This document shows positions 1-8,470 of a stretch of DNA of 64,000 nucleotides, piece by piece. Source of the DNA: CAUZIZ01 sp965218775 (GTDB lineage Bacteria; Acidobacteriota; UBA6911; RPQK01; JAJDTT01); contig CBDCLS010000005.1 in NCBI GenBank assembly GCA_965218775.1, positions 186,001 to 250,000 on the forward strand, given 5' to 3'. The position numbers were made by a program, and so were the translations under genes. How positions within the stretch are numbered: the stretch's first letter is position 1; every line of letters begins with the position of its first letter. The notes under the pieces were generated by a model that did not search any database, was not told where the DNA came from, and saw nothing but the letters and a program-made list of their open reading frames with translations.

Positions 1-134
1 ATGATGCCGCCATCGTCGCTGTACGGCAGTGGAGGTATTCTCCCATGCTGCTCAATGGTCAAGCGATTCCAACCATCGCCACCGTTACCGTAAACTTCGT
101 CTTGGAGAGTGCTCCGGCACAAGAGTCATGCTGA
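1..134 (+). CDS. C-terminal end of a TonB C-terminal-domain protein (partial, cut by window edge)
   Basis: Reading from base 3, 43 sense codons are visible before the TGA at 132-134. They contain the end of a TonB C-terminal domain (AVRQWRYSP, then IPTIATVTVNFVL), which in full-length proteins contacts TonB-dependent receptors in the periplasm. The same ending with small changes closes the 211-aa protein at 11134-11769 (NFVLESAPAQESC here, NFVLQSAPAQEPS there), so these are paralogues. The N-terminus lies outside the window. In this copy the gene is followed within about 55 bp by the convergent lipoprotein pseudogene. Confidence 0.85.
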   Translation, partial: DAAIVAVRQWRYSPMLLNGQAIPTIATVTVNFVLESAPAQESC

Positions 135-370
135 CTCCAGTTGTCCGGACCAATACTTCCGACGCTTCGACTTTAATCAGGGGACGCTAATTCTTCGGCG
201 AGCCCGCAGGAGCTCTCACGTAAACGTAGACCCCCAGATCCTCGACCGAGACGGTGCCGGTAGATTCACCCCCGGATTCTGGACGAATAAGGCCAACCGT
301 CAACTGGTTGTCCCCATTGATGAGGGACGGTGCGAGTTGCTCCCGATCCAGATCCACAAAGTACCAGTAA

Positions 371-1708
371 GTAGCGTAACTTCTTTTCTGTAAATTCTGG
401 TCAGGCCTGGGTCGGAAAGACAGAGGTCTGGGACAGGATTCTCCAAAAACAGAAACGTCTATCTGGCAAGGAGAATCAAATGAACCCAGACCTGGAAAAG
501 AGAGTACCACGGGAGATCCTGGCGGAGTTGATCGAGGAAGGAACAGAAGCCTTTCGAGGAATCCTGGAGAAGCTGTTCAACGTGGCCATGCAGTTGGAAA
601 GAAGCGAGTTTCTGGGAGCGGAAGCGTACGAGAGAACAGCCAGTCGGCGAGGCTATCGAAACGGATTCAAAGGCAAGCGGATTCAGACTCGAGTGGGAGA
701 GCTGCACTTGGAGATTCCACAGGTGCGTGGGTTGAGGTTTTATCCCAAGTCGCTGGAGAGGGGTTGCCGTTCGGAGAAGGCCCTGAAGCTGGCCATTGCC
801 GAGATGTATGTGATGGGAGTCTCGACGAGGAAAGTCACCGAGATCACGGAGCAGCTGTGTGGGTTGGAGATCTCGGCCACCCAGGTCTCGAGAGTGGCCG
901 GGATGCTGGACGAAGAGCTGGAAGAGTTTCGAAGCCGGGAGCTGGGAGAGTATCCGATCGTGTATCTGGATGCCCACTACGAGAAGGTTCGAAGAGGCGG
1001 CAGGGTGCAGGACGTGGCCATCCTGAAAGCCATAGGAGTCAATCGTTTCGGAACGCGGGAGGTGTTGGGTCTGAGCACCAGGATCAGTGAAGCGGAGGTG
1101 CATTGGCGAGGGTTTCTGGGAGATCTGCACAAGCGTGGACTGAGAGGGGTCGAGCTGTTTGTCAGTGACGATCACGAAGGACTGAAGGCGGCCAGGCGGG
1201 CAGTTTATCCGTCGGTGCCCTGGAACCGTTGTCAGTTTCACCTGAGTAAAAACGCCCAACAATATGCTCGCCGCAAAGAGGACAAGCCCCGCATCGCCCA
1301 GGCCATGCGGGACATTTTCGATGCCCCGTCTCGAGAAGATGCCGAGGAGCTCAAGGGTAAAGTCGTCAAGAAGTTCGAAAAGATTGCACCGGAGTTCGTG
1401 AGCTGGCTGGAAGAGAACGTGGATGAAGGGCTGACAGTGTTTGATTTTCCGAGGAGCTGGTGGCGAAGGATCCGAACCATCAACGGACTGGAGAGACTGC
1501 ACCGGGAGATCCGGAGACGAACCCGGGTGGTGGGAATCTTTCCCCACGAAGCGTCGGCGCTGCGGCTCATCTCGGCTGTGCTTGCAGAGATACACGAGGA
1601 GTGGTTAACCGGCCGGCAATACCTGAACCTGGCCGGCTGGAAAACACAAGTGGAGCAATTCTTCCCTACAGGCCCTAAAGAAAATTACAGAAAAACGGTT
1701 GCTTAACC
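371..1708 (+). mobile_element. IS256-family insertion sequence, complete, 1338 bp
   Basis: The element is bounded by a direct 9-bp target duplication TACCAGTAA at 362-370 and 1709-1717; the uninterrupted target occurs once in the other copy of the region at 14547-14555, which fixes the insertion point. The ends are imperfect inverted repeats: TTTTCTGTAA at 384-393 is matched by TTACAGAAAA at 1685-1694, with weaker matching outward. A single transposase gene fills the interior. Size, 9-bp duplication and transposase type all fit IS256. Only one copy is in the window. Confidence 0.93.
480..1706 (+). CDS. IS256-family (mutator-type) transposase
   Basis: The 408-aa protein catalyses cut or copy-out and insertion of the IS at 371-1708. 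It has the IS256 DDE layout: first Asp in VYLDAHYEKV (D164), second Asp in ELFVSDDHEG (D230), the C-x2-H motif WNRCQFH (C251/H254), and the catalytic Glu in NGLERLHREIRRRTRVVG (E338), followed by the typical IFPHEASALRL. Length is normal for the family (about 380-420 aa) and no frame disruption is seen, so it is probably active. The ATG at 480 follows AAGGAGAA with good spacing. It lies antisense to the lipoprotein gene it interrupts. Confidence 0.95.
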   Translation: MNPDLEKRVPREILAELIEEGTEAFRGILEKLFNVAMQLERSEFLGAEAYERTASRRGYRNGFKGKRIQTRVGELHLEIPQVRGLRFYPKSLERGCRSEKALKLAIAEMYVMGVSTRKVTEITEQLCGLEISATQVSRVAGMLDEELEEFRSRELGEYPIVYLDAHYEKVRRGGRVQDVAILKAIGVNRFGTREVLGLSTRISEAEVHWRGFLGDLHKRGLRGVELFVSDDHEGLKAARRAVYPSVPWNRCQFHLSKNAQQYARRKEDKPRIAQAMRDIFDAPSREDAEELKGKVVKKFEKIAPEFVSWLEENVDEGLTVFDFPRSWWRRIRTINGLERLHREIRRRTRVVGIFPHEASALRLISAVLAEIHEEWLTGRQYLNLAGWKTQVEQFFPTGPKENYRKTVA

Positions 1709-3442
1709 TACCAGTAAAACGGCGGCAGCACTCGGCCCTGCCATCGATTCTGTCCGCTGGGGTCGAGGACGCGGGTAACGTATTCGCCCGGGACCAGGGT
1801 GCCATTCAGCCGGATGCCCAGGCGCTCCTGCTGGCTCAGACCGACGGCCTTGAAGTACAGATTGGCCCGTAGCTGAGGGTTACGGAGGTCTTCGGCTAAG
1901 CGATAGCGCCAGCTGCCCTCAGGGGCCCGGCCACTACGGTTGAGTTCGATTGAATCGTACTTCGAGAACTGTCGGCCTATTTGGCCGCCCCCATGGGACG
2001 GGAAAAGCGAGTCGCCCCTTCCCCAGCGCGGACCAAACAAGTAGTGGCGATCTCGCTGGCTTACCACTTGGGGATCGCGCAGCTCCTGTAAGTAGGCCAA
2101 TGCTCCGGGCCACATATAGCCAGGACCGGTATAAGTGCGTGCTTGGCGGCGGTGGTCCCAGTGATACATCCAGTTGAAGGCATAAAAGCCATCGGCGTCG
2201 AAGGCATGAAAGTTCTGCGCTGCGGCCCGATAGTTGGCTGCAGTCAACTGGCTGACGTTGTTATCGAGGTCAGAGGGGGAAGGGTGCAGAGCCGGGTAGA
2301 TTTTGCAGTCCGTTCCCTCGGTGAGCCGGACAAAGTCCTCAACTTTAGTGTTGAAGTTGATGTGGTTGAAGTCCGAAGGCACGACATAATCGACGAGTTC
2401 TTCCTGGATCCAAGTCTTCAGATCGAAACCCAGATAGTCACATTCCGGAATCGTCTCGGGCACCCGCACGCCCAGGATGAGTCGGTTCCGTTTACGTCGT
2501 TGGGCCGCCGCATCTAACCGCTGCCGGGCCTTTCGGGTAAAATCGCTCAGTAGATGGGCCTTCTGAGGGCCCTCGCCGGGTGGAAATGCCGGCGGCCAGC
2601 GCATCCAATCGAACTCGATCCCGTCTAGGTCGTAGGCATCCAGCATCTCACTGATAAATGTCAGCATCGCAGCACGAACCCCATCGTGGGTGTAATCGGC
2701 CTTTACCTGCTCTTTGATGTGCCACTCAGGGTGGTCCTTGAACCATTGTCCAAAGTCGTCCGGGTTGCCGTGCGAGGAATTCATACGCAAGCTGGCGACG
2801 AACTCCATGTTCCGTTGGTGACAGCGGTCTATCAGAATTTTTGTGAAGTCAAGTCCCGCTTCGTCCAGCAGGGAAACCCCGCTAGCTTTGCGGTAGCGCT
2901 GCGCCAAGTCAGTGACCTTGGAAGGGACCTTAAGATGACTGTAGAACCTTATGAAGACGCAGTGGACAAGTGTATCCACCTGGGCTGCGGCATGTTCATC
3001 GACCGCCTCTTCCAGCAGCCGCTTTACGAATTGCGGGCTCAGCTTTTCTCGGTTGGCGAAGAAACCATGCTCAAACGAGGACATATCCCAATTGGTCAGG
3101 ATTCGCCGCTCCCTCTTTTCTTGTAAGCCAGCACTGTTTTCAGAATTGATGGCACATCCCGGAATCAGGATCGCCACCAGCAGGGCAATGGCCGTTGGGA
3201 TTTGATGCTTCAACATTTGATAACCCGCGGTCCCGGGCCGAGATAGCCTCCGCCCTTGAGTCGATACTCCCCGGCAGCAGAACCGTCCGTCGTACTTGTT
3301 TAACCCATAATGGTAAGGGTTCGGACACCTTTAGTCTAGCGTCCAGGTTCCCTATCACCTCGCTACCAGGGTGCCATTCTGGGACCACTCCTTGAGAAAC
3401 CGCTGCTGGAGGGAGCGCCCGGTTTCATGATCCAGTGCCCAA

Positions 3443-3451
3443 TGATATAAT
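3443..3451 (+). promoter_or_regulatory. Extended -10 promoter for VWFA operon, copy 1
   Basis: TGATATAAT is a perfect extended -10 (TGn plus TATAAT), about 88 bp upstream of the chosen VWFA start. The -35 position (TTTCAT at 3423-3428, 17-bp spacer) is poor, which is normal for extended -10 promoters. The same sequence occurs in copy 2. Confidence 0.6.
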
Positions 3452-3538
3452 GCGAGATCAAGGTTGGGCTCGAGACAAGGGCGTCTTCGATCTCGGGTCT
3501 GCTGCGGTAGAAAACCAGTGAGGACTGGTCCTCTCACC

Positions 3539-5344
3539 ATGCGATTATCCTGCCTACTGTCAGCTTACATCTTCGTAGGTCTCCCCTGGACCCTTACGCT
3601 TGCACAGCGGGACCCCGTTCCCTCTTTTCGAGCCCAGTCGGAGCTGGTGCTGGTAGACCTGGTCGTCACCGACAAACAGGGCAATTTCGTCCGGAACCTG
3701 AGGCCCGATCAGATCCGGGTCTTCGAGGACGGCAAACGCCAGCGTATCAGTTACTTCGATCTTCGGAGAAGGGCTGGACCCGATGATCCTCTGGGAGAAG
3801 AAGTGGCGAGGCGACAGCGGCGGGCGGCGATACCTTTTTCCTCTGACTTCGACCGCTCGGTTCCGGCGGCCCGAGTAGACCAGGGACACTTCGTCTTCCT
3901 GTTGGACATGCCGTCTCTGTCTTTCGACAGGATGCAGCGGGTGAAGCAATCGATCCGGGACTTCGCTCGGTCTCAGTTCAACCCCAAGGACCGGTTCATG
4001 CTCGCAACCATCCGACCTAGCTTCCGCCTGGATCTGCCTTTCACCACCAACATCGCCGAGCTGGAACGCGTACTGGAGCAAACGAGCGACCAATACAACG
4101 AGTCACAAAGCATTGCCGGCTTTACCGTGGTTGTCGAGGAGATCTTTGGTCGACTGGAGAACGTGGTCCGCCTCGGTGCTGCCATCGCCGGCGGCGGGGC
4201 CGGCTCCGACGGTCTGGATCCCAACCTGAAGGGAGCGATCTCCAGGGTGGCGTCCGAGGGTCGCCAGCTGTTGGCGGGTCTGGAAATGAGAACGGACTTC
4301 AGCTGCGCGGCAATCGCGGCCGTCTCGCGTCACCTGCGCACCTTGCCGGGACGAAAACATCTGATCTACTTCTCCAATGGCTATCCTCTCGATGCCGCGC
4401 GTACCATCGCTGGTATCATCAAACAGCGGGCCATGGATTTCGCCCCCGGCCAGGTCACCGGCATCCACCTGGCGGTGAGCAGCTTTATGGCCGGAACCGG
4501 TCGCAGCTCCGATCTCCGCTCCAAGCTGATGGCGGCAGTGGATCAAGCCAATCGATCCCGGGTCTCCATCTACAGTATCGACCCCAGGGGGTTGATGGTT
4601 CCCGCCATCGCTGACGCCAGTGTCAAGGGATCCGTGAGCTACATCTACAATTCGGTTTCCACCGAGGACATCACCGCTCCTCGCCAGTTTCTCTCTTCTC
4701 TCTCTCTGGAGACGGGGGGACTCTGGTTCGCCGATGACAACGACCTGGGTCACGGGATGCGGAAGGCCTATAAGGACAGCCGGGAGCACTATCTGCTCGG
4801 ATACGTCCCGTCCTCCCCGAGAAAAGTGGGCAAGTTTCACGAGATCAAGGTGAAGGTGAAGCGAAAGGGTCTCAAGCTTCGCTATCGGACCGGGTACACT
4901 GAGGAAGACCCGATTGAGGCTACGACTGTGGATCTGGCCAACGCCTTCAAGTTCCCTGATCTGTTTCGGGATTTTCCGGTCGACACCGTGGTCTCTCAAC
5001 GGGAGGGCAAGTTGAAGGTCGAGGCTCGCATTCCCACCGAAGCCTTCAGCTTCAGCTCCGAGGGAGAACAGCACCGGTGCGTGGTGGAGATGTTCGGTGC
5101 CCTCTTGGACGGATCCGGGAAGTGGGTGGGTGAGGACCTCTTATTCGCCAAGAGGATTGAGCTGGACTTCAGCCAGCAGGAGCTGGAAAACTTTCACCGC
5201 TACAAGGGCTTCGTCCCTGTTGCGGAGCAGGACGCGCCCGAAGGCGCTCACGATCTGGTGGTGGTGGTCCGCCAGATCCCCTCCGGCCAGATGGCTACCT
5301 CCACCCACAAGATCGCCTTTGAGTTCGAGGGAGATGATGATTGA
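3539..5344 (+). CDS. VWFA-related Acidobacterial-domain protein, copy 1
   Basis: A 601-aa exported protein. The chosen ATG gives a clean signal peptide (MRLSCLLSAYIFVGL... cut after LAQ) and matches the start of the paralogous leader at 11134; an ATG 75 bp upstream is in frame but would bury the signal. After the leader comes the family's N-terminal beta segment (FRAQSELVLVDLVVTDKQG, then RVFEDGKRQ), a von Willebrand A fold whose metal site is degenerate (LLDMPSLS instead of DxSxS), and the conserved strand HYLLGYVP...GKFHEIKVKV...RTGY. About 150 further residues form an extra C-terminal domain. Function in this family is unknown; VWA folds usually bind protein partners. First gene of an apparent three-gene operon; the stop overlaps the next start by one base. 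Protein identical to copy 2. Confidence 0.9.
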   Translation: MRLSCLLSAYIFVGLPWTLTLAQRDPVPSFRAQSELVLVDLVVTDKQGNFVRNLRPDQIRVFEDGKRQRISYFDLRRRAGPDDPLGEEVARRQRRAAIPFSSDFDRSVPAARVDQGHFVFLLDMPSLSFDRMQRVKQSIRDFARSQFNPKDRFMLATIRPSFRLDLPFTTNIAELERVLEQTSDQYNESQSIAGFTVVVEEIFGRLENVVRLGAAIAGGGAGSDGLDPNLKGAISRVASEGRQLLAGLEMRTDFSCAAIAAVSRHLRTLPGRKHLIYFSNGYPLDAARTIAGIIKQRAMDFAPGQVTGIHLAVSSFMAGTGRSSDLRSKLMAAVDQANRSRVSIYSIDPRGLMVPAIADASVKGSVSYIYNSVSTEDITAPRQFLSSLSLETGGLWFADDNDLGHGMRKAYKDSREHYLLGYVPSSPRKVGKFHEIKVKVKRKGLKLRYRTGYTEEDPIEATTVDLANAFKFPDLFRDFPVDTVVSQREGKLKVEARIPTEAFSFSSEGEQHRCVVEMFGALLDGSGKWVGEDLLFAKRIELDFSQQELENFHRYKGFVPVAEQDAPEGAHDLVVVVRQIPSGQMATSTHKIAFEFEGDDD

Positions 5345-5922
5345 TGAAACAAGCAATTAGTTGCTTAATCCTCGGCGCTCTTCTTTCCTTTTCAGTATTG
5401 GCTCAGGACCAGGATCTCGGATCCGGGGACGATACACCGGCCCGGCTGCATCTGCGCCCAGGCTTTGATCCACTTGCTGAGCCGATCTTCTACTCAACCG
5501 ATCAGTCAGGGCAAACAGTGCCGTTTCCCGAATGGGCTGCAGCGCCTGAGCACACCTCCGAGACCCCTGGAGAGACCAGCCGCCTGGTCAAAGCACTGGT
5601 GGGATTCGGAATCTTGAGCGCAGGCGCATTCCTGGTCTCTACTTCGGGGACCCGGTTGGCTCGGGGTGAGGGCGTCCCCCACTGTATCCAGATCCCCGTC
5701 ATAGTGGGCGGACCGGTTGGCTCCACCCAGACAGGAGATGATTTCCGCCAAATCGACCAACAGAGTTTCTGCCCGGACGGCCGTCCTCCGGTTCAGCGGA
5801 ATAAGGCAAAGCTCTTCGGAGGCGTAGGCTTAGCGGGTGCGGGAGTGACCCTGATGTGGCATTGGTTTCGAAACACCAAGCAGATATCCTCACCCAAGAG
5901 TTTTGAGCAAGGAGGAAATTGA
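5344..5922 (+). CDS. Exported/membrane protein of unknown function, copy 1
   Basis: The start ATG shares its A with the preceding TGA stop, so translation is likely coupled to the VWFA gene. The 192-aa product has an N-terminal signal (MKQAISCLILGALLSFSVLA), a polar segment, and two hydrophobic stretches (GFGILSAGAFLVS near residue 85 and LFGGVGLAGAGVTLMW near 170), with two cysteines between them (GVPHCIQIP and QSFCPDG) that could form a disulfide. No family is recognised. It is always found here between the VWFA gene and the 330-aa gene, which suggests a shared role at the envelope. Identical in copy 2. Confidence 0.75.
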   Translation: MKQAISCLILGALLSFSVLAQDQDLGSGDDTPARLHLRPGFDPLAEPIFYSTDQSGQTVPFPEWAAAPEHTSETPGETSRLVKALVGFGILSAGAFLVSTSGTRLARGEGVPHCIQIPVIVGGPVGSTQTGDDFRQIDQQSFCPDGRPPVQRNKAKLFGGVGLAGAGVTLMWHWFRNTKQISSPKSFEQGGN

Positions 5923-5951
5923 CCTCGCCAGAGCTCCTCACATTGGCCAAA

Positions 5952-6944
5952 ATGCATCCTCTGCGCAGCATTGGGATCTTCCTGAGTATAGCGCTGCTGT
6001 GGAGTCAGCTCGACGCGATCACCCAGCCGAAGCCGACGGCGGAGGTAAGCGATCTTCGCTTTCATCGGCTGAAAGTTGAGCCTCTGGTTGCTTCCACTTT
6101 CCCGACACATCGCTTCTTCCACGACGGCCTCAAGGAACAGGTGGTTGTGATTACCGCCGAGGGCTTGGAGCGGATCGGATGGGATCCGCGTCCCGAAGGG
6201 ACTTGCTGGCTGTTGAGGCTGCCAGAGAAGATCTTCGTCAACGGCAAGAAGCTGCACTACCAGGTCGGGTTGAACTGGGAGCAGAAAGACGGGCGGTGGT
6301 CGTATGCCGACGCTCCCATCCGCGATCTGCTGGACGCGTGGGAGTTCAAGCCCGGTCGAGGCCATTTTCCGAAACCCGAGCGGCAACGGGAGCAGCCAAT
6401 CATCGGGCGGCAGGCTGCCTCGATCGAGGCCAAGCCCGGGGGCGCTTACTACCGGCTCTCGCTGACCAACACCTCCGAGGCCTCTTGGCGCGACGTTTAT
6501 GTGCACCTATGCCTCAACCACTACCAGGCTCCTATGACGGGCTACCGCCCCTTTCTGAAGATCGGCGACCGCTGGATCGACTATCCTGAGATCGCCGAAA
6601 ACCTGGCTTCCAGGTTCCTGCCGGTGAAAGGAATGGGCGCGACCTATTCGAGACTGGGCAGCGATCGTCGAAACGCCGCATCGAAGGAATGGATGCCAGG
6701 CAGTGAACTTGGCTTCCCCGGAATCGTTTGCTGGAACGTGACGAGTAAGGGCCACCTGTTGATCTCTCACTTTGCCAACCAGGCCATCGCGGTGATGGCA
6801 AATCAGAACTGGCCGTGTACCGACCTCCACCTCTGGTTCGGTGAAATCAAGCCGGGACAAACCGTCAGCCGGACGGGGCGGGTGTTGATCGCCGAGGCGG
6901 ACCTGGACGCATTCATCCGCAGCGAAGAAAACCTAGTGCGTTGA
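5952..6944 (+). CDS. Exported protein of unknown function, copy 1
   Basis: A 330-aa protein with a signal peptide when started at this ATG (MHPLRSIGIFLSIALLW, cut near LDA). The frame is open further upstream to a TTG at 5919 that overlaps the previous stop and sits only 3 nt from GGAGG, so the true start is uncertain. The mature part is rich in aromatic and beta-type sequence (YYRLSLTNTSEASW, MTGYRPFLKIGDRWIDY, HLWFGEIKPGQTVSRTGRV), suggesting beta-sandwich folds. The C-terminal segment is phrased like substrate-binding or carbohydrate-associated domains, but no family is assigned. Third gene of the VWFA operon; convergent with the next gene, about 70 bp away. Identical in copy 2. Confidence 0.75.
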   Translation: MHPLRSIGIFLSIALLWSQLDAITQPKPTAEVSDLRFHRLKVEPLVASTFPTHRFFHDGLKEQVVVITAEGLERIGWDPRPEGTCWLLRLPEKIFVNGKKLHYQVGLNWEQKDGRWSYADAPIRDLLDAWEFKPGRGHFPKPERQREQPIIGRQAASIEAKPGGAYYRLSLTNTSEASWRDVYVHLCLNHYQAPMTGYRPFLKIGDRWIDYPEIAENLASRFLPVKGMGATYSRLGSDRRNAASKEWMPGSELGFPGIVCWNVTSKGHLLISHFANQAIAVMANQNWPCTDLHLWFGEIKPGQTVSRTGRVLIAEADLDAFIRSEENLVR

Positions 6945-7015
6945 TGAGGGCTTGGGTCCAAATCGTCCTGGCCTGAAACTGGGAAATTCCACTACTTGGC
7001 TGGACTACCCGTCGC

Positions 7016-8470
7016 TCACTTGATGCGAAAAACCTTGGGATCGATCTTCCGGTCGTGCGTAATGCTGTTGAACTTCATTTCCCAGTGACCCACAAAGCTC
7101 GAGCCGGGGAGACTCTGGTTAAGCGAGAGTCTGTAGGTATGGGGCAGAGTGAGACCATCCACCTCTTTGAAGTCCCCGAATCTCTCTTCCAGCGACAGCC
7201 GGCTCCTGAACTCAGGATCGCCCAATGGTCCTTCTCGATCCGGGTTGGTGTAATTCGGTGTCGTTTGCCCTGGTATGACGGCCGGGCCGTCGTTAGCTGA
7301 TACGATGCGCCGGCCCGCTCCAGCGGGAATAACAAGCCGATAGGAACTGGCCACATGGCGGTAGCTCTCGGGTTCGAAGTAGAGAGAGATCTTGTAGTCT
7401 ACTCCTTTCCGAAGTCGGTACTGAAGTTCGTGTACCTCCTTGTCGTCAAATTTCTTTAGTCCCCTGTATTTGAGCTTAGAGCGTCTTCCTTTCACATCCA
7501 GCAGGGCCCATTCGGTTCCCAGGACCCCGCCGTAGAGCCCTTCCTGCATCAGACGGGGGAAGTTGTTCCAGAGGACGTCTCCCAGTTGGGAGCGCTGGCC
7601 TGGGATGATGTAACGTACCTCGACCTTGTTTCCGTTGCGAATAGCCGTCTCTTCAGCGTAGTTGACGTGACCGAACCTGAAACTGGAACGCAGCATCGGA
7701 CCTTCAGCAACGAAAACGGCAGCCCCGGCTAGTTTCCCGGTTCCCCCTACCCGAATGTCCATAGTTCCGATGACCTGGCCCGAGGAGGCGTTGATCATCA
7801 TGGCCCGCTGTTTGATGATGTTGGTGATGGTGCGCCAGGCATCGAGAGGATAGCCGTTGGAGAAGTACAGCAGATGCTTTCGTCCCGGCAAGGAGCGGAG
7901 GTGGCGTGAGAGGGCCACGATGGCCGCACAGCTGGAGTGCAGCCTCGTTTCCAGACCCGCCAACAGCTGGCGGCCCTCGGACGCCGCCGTGGAGATTGCT
8001 CCCTTCAGATTGGGATTCAGATTATCCGAGCCGGTGCCGAGAGTACTGAAGGTAGCCGCCGGGGGAAGGCTGTCCAGTCGGCCAAAGACCTCCTCGACAA
8101 ACGCGATGAAGCTGGAAATGCTTTCCGGCTCGTAAGATTGGTAGCTGGTTTCCTCCAGGAGGCGCTCCAGCTCGGCGATGCTGGTGGTCAAGGGCAGATC
8201 CACCCTGAAGCTGGGTCGGATCGTGGCCAGCATGACCCGATCCTGAGGGGTCAACTGGGACCGGGCAAAGTCCCGGATCGATTCCCTCACCCGCGGAGGG
8301 AAGCGGTTCGAACGAAGGGGCTTTCTCCAAGAATAGAGATATCCTTGTCTGAAAGTCACACCCGGGCCTGAAGTACCGCTTGACAGGGTCAAAGAGAGCT
8401 CATTATTCTGGTAGCGAAATGCCTGAAAATGAGGCTGCTCCGGGAATTTCGAGACGGCGTTGGTGCTCAC
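7016..8470 (-). pseudogene. Chimeric gene: VWFA fragment fused to the LolA-like protein C-terminus
   Basis: The 484-codon frame has two unrelated halves. Residues from about 40 to 230 (SIRDFARSQLTPQDRVMLATI to YFSNGYPLDAW, IIKQRAM) match the middle of the VWFA proteins at roughly 75 percent identity. From IGTMDIRVGG onward it is identical to the C-terminal three quarters of the 304-aa protein at 19854-20768. The switch lies at 7772/7773, where the 6-kb duplication ends; a short shared GGTCATCGGAACT-like stretch sits at the joint. The chimera has neither the VWFA signal peptide nor that of the LolA-like protein; its first 40 residues look like frame-shifted VWFA sequence. It is in frame, but export seems impossible, so it is most likely a dead by-product of rearrangement. 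Confidence 0.8.

Larger units (their letters stand above)
187..3216 (-). pseudogene. GHL10-type lipoprotein gene, copy 1, interrupted by an IS256-family element
   Basis: This gene reads right to left. The first 502 codons (3216 to about 1709) and the last part (370 to 187, ending in TAG) are separated by the insertion sequence at 371-1708. Removing the IS and one copy of the 9-bp target duplication restores a frame equivalent to the intact 568-aa copy at 14348-16054. The protein would be a lipoprotein (lipobox LIPGC, Cys21) with a glycosyl-hydrolase-like TIM barrel (DGIEFDWMRWPP near residue 198). The 3' portion differs from copy 2 by roughly 4 percent (1709-2335) and about 10 percent (195-361), while bases beyond 2336 look identical. 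The coding tail also ends differently (PAGSPKN versus a longer PLGSRKTPQ extension). Broken by transposition; a truncated exported product is possible. Confidence 0.9.
195..7772. repeat. Duplicated block, copy 1 (contains the IS256 element)
   Basis: Direct repeat of 14380-20610, with the 1338-bp IS at 371-1708 added. The right end falls inside a minus-strand VWFA paralogue and cuts off the 5' quarter of the LolA-like gene. Recombination between the two blocks would delete the 12.8 kb that includes the molybdoenzyme and TPR genes. Confidence 0.9.

Noticed and set aside
459..1595. 378-codon minus-strand frame across the transposase
   Set aside because: Antisense shadow of the IS256 transposase, which has a full DDE motif set on plus.
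4103..5074. Long minus-strand frame (323 codons) antisense to VWFA, repeated at 16941-17912
   Set aside because: It mirrors a GC-rich coding gene in the opposite frame, has no domain or ribosome site, and is duplicated only because the gene is.
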